DNA of 64,000 nucleotides from Prevotella denticola. Its GTDB lineage: Bacteria; Bacteroidota; Bacteroidia; Bacteroidales; Bacteroidaceae. How positions within the stretch are numbered: the first letter of the stretch is position 1; each line of letters opens with the position of its first letter. This document shows positions 24,601 to 33,600 of the stretch, piece after piece. Position numbers and translations under genes: made by a program. Under the pieces are notes generated by a model. The model did not search any database. It was not told the origin of the DNA and saw nothing but the letters and a program-made list of their open reading frames with translations. The stretch covers positions 372,501 to 436,500 of the forward strand of contig NZ_UGTM01000001.1 of assembly GCF_900454835.1 (NCBI RefSeq). Direction: 5' to 3'.

Positions 24601-25212
24601 ATGAATAGAAACAAGTTGTTTATTTTAATTCTTGCACTCGTAACGACTCTGTCTTTCACGTCCTGTCTGAGTGATGACTACGAAGACAAACAGATTCCAC
24701 AGGCAGAGCTGAAAGCAGCTTTCCTGACTATTCAGGGGAACTATCAGGGATGGCTATTCTCTCATACCAGTGACAGTAAAAGCGGCAAGATAGAGAAGAA
24801 AGACTCCCTGCGCACTACCTGGGAAATCAGGTCGGACTCTACGGTGCTGGTCAGGAATTTCCCCAGCAAGATGCTGGCCAACAACATCACCAATCTCGAG
24901 CTGAAGAAGGCCGTGGAGGCTCTGCCTGCCCGGGACATCAAGTGTGCTTTCAATATCTACAGTGTGAATCCGATTCTGTTTGATGTGGCACCGTTCCAGG
25001 TTGAACTGGGTAAACTGACCTATGGCGGCGAGACGCACAAAGTAGCCATCGGTTTCGCTTTCAGACGCAACCTGACGTTCGGCGGCTTCTATGCGCCAAA
25101 GAAACAGGTCGGTATACGCCTTATTGAGGGTGGCGTGATCATTGATGACAAGGTGCAGAGCGAATTTTACAAGGGGCTTGATTATTTCTATCTCCTGTCG
25201 GACGCAAAGTGA
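24601..25212 (+). CDS. DUF4840-type lipoprotein
   Basis: 203 aa with a lipoprotein signal (ILALVTTLSFTSC, acylated Cys at 22), followed by the acidic LSDDYEDK that favours export to the outer membrane in Bacteroidota. The remaining beta-rich domain matches DUF4840 proteins from memory. First gene of a three-gene transcript with a DUF3316 protein and an S41 peptidase, so it probably shares their envelope function, which is unknown. Confidence 0.65.
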   Translation: MNRNKLFILILALVTTLSFTSCLSDDYEDKQIPQAELKAAFLTIQGNYQGWLFSHTSDSKSGKIEKKDSLRTTWEIRSDSTVLVRNFPSKMLANNITNLELKKAVEALPARDIKCAFNIYSVNPILFDVAPFQVELGKLTYGGETHKVAIGFAFRRNLTFGGFYAPKKQVGIRLIEGGVIIDDKVQSEFYKGLDYFYLLSDAK

Positions 25213-25305
25213 CATTCCTTGCAGTGTGTGACTGACATAGGCAGGGGCGCACAGACGGTGTGTCCCTGCTTTTGATACCCTCTTCCTGTTCCAAAACATC
25301 GACTC

Positions 25306-26124
25306 ATGAACCTGAAAACCTCCTTGCTGCCCGCTCTCTGTCTGCTGTTGTCTGTACCTGTCGTTGCACAGGATACCTTGCGCAGCCACAAGGTGATAAC
25401 CAATGTACAGATGCTCGGTATCGGCACCGTAAACGTACTCGACACTTACCTCTCGCCAGAAGAATACCGTGGCACGGAGCTGCGGTATGTCTCCCACTCT
25501 GTACGTGAGAACGGCAGCCGATTGTCCCGTGAGCTGGTACACCAGGCCCAGCTGCTGTCGGTCCATAATCGGAAAGACAACAACAATGAACTTGGCGGTT
25601 TCTACAATTTCCAGTACAGCTGGTACTATGCCCTCGGGAGGTGGGAGCTCGGCAAAGGAGAACTGTGCCTGAAGGCAGGCGGCGGCATTGATACAAGGCT
25701 CGGCTTCCTTTACAACACCCGCAATTCCAACAATCCCGCACAGGCTTACGGACAGGTGAATGTTGCCCCAGATGCCGTCGCTGCTTATCGTTTCCACCTT
25801 TGGAACTGTCCTTTCCAGCTGCGTTATGAGTTGCAGGCACCGCTCCTCGGACTGATGTTCTCACCCAATTACGGACAGAGCTATTACGAGATCTTCACCC
25901 GTGGAAACTACGACCACAACCTCGTTGTCACGACACCTGTCTCTGCTCCCTCCCTCCGTCAGCTGCTGACATTCGACTTTACGCTTCGCCATACGACCAT
26001 CCGCATCGGCTATCTGGGCGATTACCAGCAGGCAAAAGTCAACGGTCTGCGCCAGCACGCATGGAGCAGCCTCGTCGTGCTGGGCATTGTACGTAAATTC
26101 TCCATCAACAAGATTATTCCATGA
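25306..26124 (+). CDS. DUF3316 family outer-membrane protein
   Basis: 272 aa with a signal peptide (MNLKTSLLPALCLLLSVPVVAQ). The body is rich in alternating aromatic/polar strands (GGFYNFQYSWYYALGRWELG, FTLRHTTIRIGYLGDYQ) and ends in an amphipathic strand, which suggests a small beta-barrel. This matches the DUF3316 family. The last four bases (ATGA, 26121-26124) are shared with the start of the peptidase gene, so translation is probably coupled. Confidence 0.75.
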   Translation: MNLKTSLLPALCLLLSVPVVAQDTLRSHKVITNVQMLGIGTVNVLDTYLSPEEYRGTELRYVSHSVRENGSRLSRELVHQAQLLSVHNRKDNNNELGGFYNFQYSWYYALGRWELGKGELCLKAGGGIDTRLGFLYNTRNSNNPAQAYGQVNVAPDAVAAYRFHLWNCPFQLRYELQAPLLGLMFSPNYGQSYYEIFTRGNYDHNLVVTTPVSAPSLRQLLTFDFTLRHTTIRIGYLGDYQQAKVNGLRQHAWSSLVVLGIVRKFSINKIIP

Positions 26125-27155
26125 GAAAGCTGTTCCATACGGTTCTGAAAACATCTATCTCCGCACTTACCCTGCTCGGTACGGTCACCGGTTGTGTTAC
26201 GAATGACGAACTTCCCGATGATCCGCAGGGGAACTTCGAGGCGTTGTGGCGTATCATGGACGAGCATTACTGCTTCTTCTCGCAGAAAGGTGTTGACTGG
26301 CAGGAGGTACACAGCCGTTATGCCCGGCAGTTCGATGCGTCCATGACGGCGAAGCAGCAGTTCGAGGTGATGACCAAGATGCTCTCCGAACTGAAGGACG
26401 GACACGTCAATCTGTATACCTCTTTCAACATCGGCCGCTATTGGGCCTGGCATGAGGATTACCCCAAGAACTATTCCGACTCACTTGAACGCAGGTATCT
26501 CAAGACCGACTATCTCATCGCAAGCGGGATGGATTATACCATTCTTGACGACAACATCGGATACCTGCGCTGTGAAAGTTTCCAAAACGGTATCGGTGCA
26601 GGCAACCTGGATGATGTTCTCCTTCACCTGCAGCCCTGCCGGGGACTGATTGTGGATGTCCGCAACAATGGCGGAGGCAACGTGAACAATGCGGAGGAAC
26701 TGGCAGCCCGCTTTACGAACGAGGAGCTGCTTGTGGGCTATATGCAGCACAAGACGGGGAAGGGGCATGACGACTTCTCTTCGTTGCGCCCGGAATATCT
26801 GAAACCGGGACGTGGGGTGCGTTGGCAGAAACCGGTTGTCGTACTGACCAACCGCAGCGTCTTCTCGGCTGCCAACGAGTTTGTGAAGTATATGAAGTGC
26901 TGCCCCGGTGTTACCGTTGTAGGCGACCGTACCGGCGGCGGTGCCGGTCTGCCCTTCTCTTCTGAACTTCCCAATGGCTGGGGTGTCCGCTTCTCCGCCT
27001 GCCCGATGTACGACCGTGACAGGAAGATGACCGAGTTCGGTATTGATCCCGATCATAAGGTAGACCTCACCTCCGAGGATTTCGCACGTGGCAGAGATAC
27101 GATCATCGAGTTTGCAAGGGATCTGCTGAAGACCTCTCCCAACCCCTCTAAATGA
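26121..27155 (+). CDS. S41 family peptidase, lipoprotein
   Basis: 344 aa with a lipobox (LGTVTGC, Cys25). The N-terminal cap contains MDEHYCFFSQKGVDWQEV, typical of tail-specific proteases. The S41 core has GYLRCESFQNG, GLIVDVRNNGGG and the nucleophile Ser249 in TNRSVFSAANEF, followed by DRTGGGAGLPFSSELPNGW. It should act in the periplasm or on the cell surface as a serine endopeptidase; the substrate is unknown. Coupled by a 4-bp overlap to the DUF3316 gene. The 250-bp gap downstream, up to the tRNA, has no gene. Confidence 0.9.
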   Translation: MRKLFHTVLKTSISALTLLGTVTGCVTNDELPDDPQGNFEALWRIMDEHYCFFSQKGVDWQEVHSRYARQFDASMTAKQQFEVMTKMLSELKDGHVNLYTSFNIGRYWAWHEDYPKNYSDSLERRYLKTDYLIASGMDYTILDDNIGYLRCESFQNGIGAGNLDDVLLHLQPCRGLIVDVRNNGGGNVNNAEELAARFTNEELLVGYMQHKTGKGHDDFSSLRPEYLKPGRGVRWQKPVVVLTNRSVFSAANEFVKYMKCCPGVTVVGDRTGGGAGLPFSSELPNGWGVRFSACPMYDRDRKMTEFGIDPDHKVDLTSEDFARGRDTIIEFARDLLKTSPNPSK

Positions 27156-27365
27156 GGGAAGCGCATCATGGAAGCCGGTCAGGACAGTTCTGTTACCACT
27201 CATCCGGTCTGCTCCCCTTAAGGTTTGTCCCCCTGCTTGTCGTCATCCCTTACTCATTGGCTGCCATGTACCCCTCCTCGGGAGCGAGTGGAGAAGTATA
27301 GACCCTTGTGGGAGATTCAGCTACTGCTGCTGACCCGAAACAGCTGGAAAAGATGTTCGCAAACA

Positions 27366-27397
27366 TTTGGCTGTTTCTTAAACATTCCGTAACTTTG
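27366..27397 (+). promoter_or_regulatory. Promoter of the tRNA-Leu gene
   Basis: TTTG at 27366-27369, a 20-nt spacer and TAACTTTG at 27390-27397, which places the start of transcription a few bases before the mature 5' end at 27408. Confidence 0.75.
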
Positions 27398-27407
27398 CAG
27401 CCGTTAT

Positions 27408-27489
27408 GCGCCTGTGGCGGAATTGGTAGACGCGCTAGACTTAGGATCTAGTAACTTACGTTGTGCAGGTTCGAGTCCTGTCAGGCGCA
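27408..27489 (+). tRNA. tRNA-Leu (anticodon TAG)
   Basis: The acceptor stem gcgcctg/caggcgc closes with discriminator A at 27489. The anticodon stem ctaga/tctag frames the loop cttagga, with TAG at 27442-27444. A long variable arm and the T arm gcagg-ttcgagt-cctgt are present. The 3' CCA is not encoded. It reads leucine CUN codons. Confidence 0.95.
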
Positions 27490-27491
27490 CA

Positions 27492-27534
27492 GCAAAATAC
27501 CGGATGATTGCTAGACAATCATCCGGTATTTTGC
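27492..27534. terminator. Perfect 19-bp hairpin after tRNA-Leu
   Basis: 27492-27510 and 27516-27534 are perfectly complementary with a 5-nt loop (ctaga); the arms end in gcaaaata/tattttgc, giving U-rich tails both ways. It can end the tRNA transcript and the convergent sprA transcript. The remaining bases to the sprA stop hold no gene. Confidence 0.8.
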
Positions 27535-27682
27535 TTATGATAGTTTGGGAAGCACATAACCTCCTTTATATTATAGGCGTTGTAGACCCATGCGGCAGCA
27601 GATTTACCAGCAGGCTTTTTTCATGGACATTGGGCGGTTGTACTGTCATGCTTCTACAGCTTGGCAGGACTGTTTTCCGTTT

Positions 27683-30600
27683 CTATCTCGTCAGACTGAG
27701 CCGGAGACTTACACCGAAGTCGTGGGTGGTCGTCGGGTAACTGCCTGACGAGAGCAGGGGAGTGTTGATCTGCAGGTCGTAATAGAGGCTGGCCGTTACC
27801 AGACGGCTCAAGGTGTAGTCGCCCATGAAAGCGAACTTGAAGGCGGTGTTGCCGCTTGAGGCCGAAGAGGCGAGTGAGGCAATGTCGCGGGTGAGCGATG
27901 CCTGCCGCCGGTAACTCATGTCGAGACGGAGGTTGAGGTCATGGTTCAGTCCGTTGTCCTGACGGGACGAGCTGTTGTCCTGCTGTGAAATTCCCATGTT
28001 CTTTTTCTTCTTTCTTGCTACATGGCGTGTCCCGTTGTTGAAGAGGTTGAAGTCGTTGATTCGGTAACCGACACCTACGACCCAGTCTTTTGAGGAGGCC
28101 TCATTCAGCTGCACACTTGTCATGGACAGCGAGAGCACACGTGTCTGCCGGTATTCCAGGCGTGCCGTGAGGTTGTTCTGCAAGGTGAGGTCGATTCCGA
28201 GGAGCGGTGAGAATGCCTCGTTGATACTCACTTGTGAGATGTTGTACATCGAACTTGGAATGGGATTGCCTGTCGTGGCATCAGCGATGAATCCGAGGCC
28301 GTTCATGTATTCCTGCCATGTGCTGTAGCTCTGGTAAGAGCCGATGGCGAAGATGCTTCGGTAGGCATGATTGATGTTGACGCTTTTGAAGAACTGCTCG
28401 AAGAAAGGCAGCCGTGACAGTCCGCTGTAACGGATTGTCCAGTTGGGTAGCAGACTGCGCAGGGCAGGGAAGATGTTGAGTCCGTTGCCGCCCATGCTTG
28501 TATAGGCATTGAGGAAAGCAGGCACCATTACGTCGGCACTGTATTTGTTGACGGCTCCCACTGTCGGGTCGAAGTGTCCGCCGCCGAAGGAGGCAGGGTA
28601 GGTGGCGTTGCGGTATTGCGCCTCCACACGGTCGCGGTAGCCGTCGAGCGACTGCACGAAACGGTTGAATGCCGCACTGTGATAGCCGTTGTTGGCATCG
28701 CCCAGACTCTCGAAGGCCGTACCGAGTGACAGGGTGGTTATGGTAAATGATCCGCTCTGCGTGGTCGGGTTGCCGGCATACATGTACTGGATGCTCCGTG
28801 AGGTGGTCTTCATCCGGCTGGCGGTAAGGTCGATCTTGAAGTCCTTGAACGGCTCCAGCGTCATGCGTATCTGCAGGTCCTCGGTCTGATTGGTCGTAGC
28901 CGGTGTGGCCACGCTGTCGTTCATGAGCAGCCAGTTGTTGTCCCGTGCCTTGCCGATATAGTCGTCATCGATTAGGCCGAAGGCGAAGTCCAGTCCCGGC
29001 GACAGTGCTCCCATTCCGCGTGTCTGTCCGAAGGCATCGCCTACAGTCGGCATGAATCCCGGCAGTGCCATGGCGTACTGGTTTCGATAGGAAACACTTG
29101 CCGAGCGCACCATCATCAGCGCACGTGCCACACACTGTGCCGTCTTGTACCAGCCCTTGTTGTCGAGGGGTTCCTTGGGGGTGACGGTCAGTTTCATGCG
29201 GATGGCAGAGTCGGTGCGGTTGAATACCTTTACCTGCGTATCGCCCACCTTGCGCCACTTTATCTTCAACGTCTTTCCCCGCTCGTCCTTGGCAGAGACG
29301 ATGAGCCTTTTCGTCTTCTTGCCGTGTGATACGAGGACGGCGGAATCGGCATTGATGACAATCTCCTTTTCGAAGCTTCTCTGGTTGCGGGGCAGAGCCT
29401 TTTTCTTCTCTTCGTCTTTGTCTTTCGGCTTCTTCTCTTTCTTTTCCTTTTCGGCTTTCTTTTGTTCATCGGTCAGCTTGGGGCGTACAGGACGTGTGCG
29501 GTTGAATCGTTCGTTGGTCTTCTTGAGGAAAGGCACATGATTGTAGAGCCGTTCGAGGTTGAACGAACCGTTGATGTTCAGCGAGCGGTTGGCCGTGATG
29601 GTGTTGCCGAGTGATGTCCCGTCTTCCAGTTTTGTTCCGCGTACCCAGGTATAGGCTGCTGTATAGTTGGCATCCGCATTCACCCAGTCGAAGATCGGCA
29701 GCAGGTTGATCGGCAGCTGGTAAGAGAGCGTGAAGTTCTGCTGGTAGTCGAGCGGTGTGCCGAAGTGCTTGATGCTCGTCCACACCGAGTCTTTCCATGC
29801 CTCGTATCGGTCGGGGTAGAGGTCTTTGTTGACCGGTGTGTAAGGCTCTTCTATCTCGGCGTGTGTCGCACTCTGGAAGTTCATGTGCAGGTTGCGTGTC
29901 AGATCCCAGCGCAGGGCGAAGTCACGGTTCCACAGGAACTGTTCGCTGAAGGTGAGCGGCAGCATATTGTTCTCTGTCGATTCCATGTCCCGTTCCTGCA
30001 GTTCGTAGTAGTTGCGCACCATCTCGGTGTTGAACGTGATGTTCTGCGGCAGCCAGTTCAGTCCGAACCGCTTGAGGATGTCGAACCATTTGGACCGGCT
30101 CTTGATCAGCCGTCTGAACGGCTCCCAGGTCCTGTACACCGGTGTCCAGTTGTAGTTCAGTGCGCCCCGCCAGTTGTCCTCATTCTCATAGACGGTCGTC
30201 TCACCCGATGTATGAGAGTGGGAATGGCTGTAGGATAGGGCGAAGTTGGCCGGGTCGTACGGCATAGGGTGGTTTCTGGTCTGGATGCCTACACGCACGT
30301 TCGAGAGCGAGAAGTTCGTCGTCAGCCGTTTGGTGACGGCGATTGATTCAATGGAGTCCCGTTCCTGACGGCTGGCGGCACCATCGAGTGCGTCCTTCAG
30401 TTCCATGTCCGTATCGAGGGGGTTGTACTTAGGCCGGCTTTCGCTCTTCGTGACACTGTAATATAAAGGTGCGGACACCTTGGCCTTGTCGGGGAAGAAC
30501 TTGCCCAGTTCAAGGCTCGTGGTGACCGACACATCCGTCTTCGTCTCCTGCTGTCGCTCGTTGACACCCTGTTCCAGACCGCCGAATCCGTCGGTGCTGT

Positions 30601-33600
30601 GGCTGGCATTGACATCCACCGTACCGAAGTCGGACAGCTGGAGATTGAGCTGTCCTCTTGCCGCCCAGCCGCCTTCGTTGTTGAATTCCAGCAGGCGAAG
30701 TTCGTTCACCCATACTTCACCGCTTTTCTGACTGCTGGAAAGGTTGCGTACACCGATGATCATCGTCTTCACTTCACCGAGTGTCGGATTACCCATCACC
30801 GTCACCTTGTTGGCAGGACGGTCGGTGTCGTAGACGGAGAAAGCCCGGTTGTAGCTTGCCGTTCCTGCACTCCGTGCCTGGTTGCGCTGTTTCTTCACGG
30901 AGGTGAGCAGCTTCAGCGGGATGTCAAGCATATTCTCCTCGGGCCATACGATGCGGCGGTCATGGCCGGTGTACATATCATAATGTCCCGGAGCCGACAG
31001 CTTCAGCGGGATTTCATACTCGTAGTAGTTGTTCTTGTAATCCGATCCCAGACGGATGAACACAGCCAGCTGGTTGTCAGTCAGGTTGGTCGTGTTCTGT
31101 TCGAAGGCGTTGGCGTGTACGAACATCTGCAGCCGCTTGTACTGGCGCAGGTCGAGGGTAGTGTTCTTGTAGACAGCCTTCGACTCGCCTGTACCCAGGT
31201 TGTTGACGACCATGGAGAGTGACTGCTCGTTCTCTTCGACAAGCTGTGGCTGGTTCGGATCCTGTCCACGGCGGATGCCCGGCGGCAGGATGTAGTTCAC
31301 GGGCACCTTGTCGTTGTTCTCCTCAAGGCTCACGGCACTTACCGACATCGTACCTGTATTGCTGGCAGAGTTGGTGAGGTTCTGCTGATACTGCCGCCAC
31401 TTGCCGCTGACGAGGTCGAGCGTGCCGAAACGGAGGACGATGGGTTTCTCGAAACCTGTGAGGAACATACGCATGAAGCGGATGCTGGTGAAGTCGCTGA
31501 TGTTGCCTACACGTTTCTGGAATTCCTCCAGCGGGATTCGGAACTGATACCACGTGACGGGTTCTGAACCGCCTTTGCGCAGTGAGGCAGAGGCTACTCG
31601 CTTGTCGACAATGTAGTTCCGGCCAACGACGAGGTCCTGCGGACGGATGCTGACGTGGTACTGATAGTACTTCTCGTATTCGTTCAGTGTGTAGTCCTGG
31701 TTGATATCCTCCACGTCGGGCGTCGTCTTGTACGAGGTGTCGTAACGCTCGTTGTTGTTGTCATTGTCCGGTGAGTTGCCCTGTGGGTTGTTGATACGCT
31801 TGTAGCGTTCGAGAATGGAAGCCTGCTTCGCATCCCAGTCTGAACCACGGAAATAGTGGTAGTCATCGTTGGCCGGATCCGCCCAGATAGAATCGAAGAC
31901 GGCCTGATTGGTGTTGGCACGGGCTGCGGTGAGGAAGTTCTGATAGGATGCGAACTGTCGTTCTTCTTCGTCCGTCAGACCGTTGAAGCCCACGTCCTGC
32001 TTGGCACGGCTGCCCTTTGACGTGGCAAAGGCATAGGTGACGGTGCTCTGCGTCGGAATCTTACCCCATTGTGTGGTCGTCCACGACTGGCTGCCGTCTA
32101 CCGGCATACCGCTTTCATAGAACTTCTTGCCATCCTTCAGCACATCTTCTGACACTTCGCCGAGGTCGATGTAGAAGTCGCCGCCATACTGGCTGGCATT
32201 CGGCAGCCGGTTGGAATAGATGAACGGGTCGAGCAGCCAGAACTCGATGTATTCGATGTTGGCGGTCTGGAAGTCGTTGGTGTCCAGCTTGCGCATCATG
32301 CCTCCCCATGTACCGGCAGGATGGGTGAGGTGTCCGTTGATGTCTATGTTCGGATTGAAGTTGTACGGTCCGCGTTCGGAAGGATAATAGGCGAGGTTCA
32401 GGATATTCAGCGTAGAGATGGAACCGCTGTAGTTCCGGTCACGGTTCGGGAACAGCTCGCTTACCGGAATTTCGCGTACATAATGGTTGGAGAGCTGGTC
32501 GAGGTCGCTCTTGATATGTCCCGGTGTCAGCGAACTGCTGCGCCGTGTGAAGAGCGGGTCGATGTTGTACCATGCCAGCAGACTGCGGTTATAACCGCTG
32601 TTGAGGGTCGTCTTGTCCGTATGCTCGGGGAAGTCGGATGGTACGCTGGAGATGATCCACGATGTCGGCTGGCTTACGTCAATGGTCGTCTTCGCCCCTT
32701 CGAAGTCGTCCAGATAGGAGGCGTTGTCCTGTGTTCCTTTGCTCTGTCCGGCCAGAAGCTGTGCAAACTCGGCGGAGAATGTGATGTAGGAAGGTTGACT
32801 GACGTGCAGCAACGGAATCTTGTCGAGCATATTCGTCAGCCACTGGCTTTCCTTCTTCCAGTTGATGTTCAGTCCCCAGATGGTGTTGTTGAGCGGTTCT
32901 GCCCCCATGTTCACCTTGGTTGTCAACGGCTGTTCGGACAGGTGCATGAACGTACCGCCGATCTGGAAGTCTTTGGAGAAGTCGTATTCCCAGTTCACGC
33001 CGATCATTGTCTTGCGTTCCTGCTGGTAGGCACTCTGGCTTTCCAGGGAGACATTGATGGCTGTTCCGGCGTCAATGATGCTCTGATTGAGGATGGTTAC
33101 CTCTCCGGCACTGTAATCGACACTGTAGTCAGAGCCTTCATTCAGGGTCACACCGCCTGCCGTCACGATCACCGATCCCTGTGGTACGTTATAAGCCCCG
33201 AGGGAAATGACATTCGCCGCCGTACCCCGGTACTGCCCTGTGAGCATGAACTTGTCCTTCTCGGCAATCTGCTTGGCGATGGTCTTTGTAGAGTCGTAAA
33301 GCTGTTCGAAGACATACTTGTCTGCAATGGCTGCTGTGACGCCTCTGTCAGTCAGGGCTTTCCGTAGTCCCCTGCCGAACGGTTCCGCCATCGGCAGGAA
33401 GACACGTCCGTTGCTGACGGTGTACCCCTCGACGTAATCGAAGTAGCCGTTAGGATGGGGATTGTTATTGTTGTCCAGCCGGTCGGCATTCAGGAGTTTG
33501 ATGAGCGTCTGGCTTTTTACCTGCGGCTCCGGTATATAAGAAAGGTAGACACCAGTCGTATCGCTCTGGTATTTCACGTCAAGGCGGAACTTGTCACGCT

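Noticed and set aside
24754..25797. 347-aa minus-strand ORF
   Set aside because: Runs antisense across two convincing genes (DUF4840 and DUF3316) and lacks domain features.
27414..27740. 108-aa plus-strand ORF beginning MAELVDALDLGSSNLRCAG
   Set aside because: It is the translated tRNA-Leu gene plus its hairpin.
32321..33367. 348-aa plus-strand ORF
   Set aside because: Antisense shadow within sprA; no domain, no promoter.
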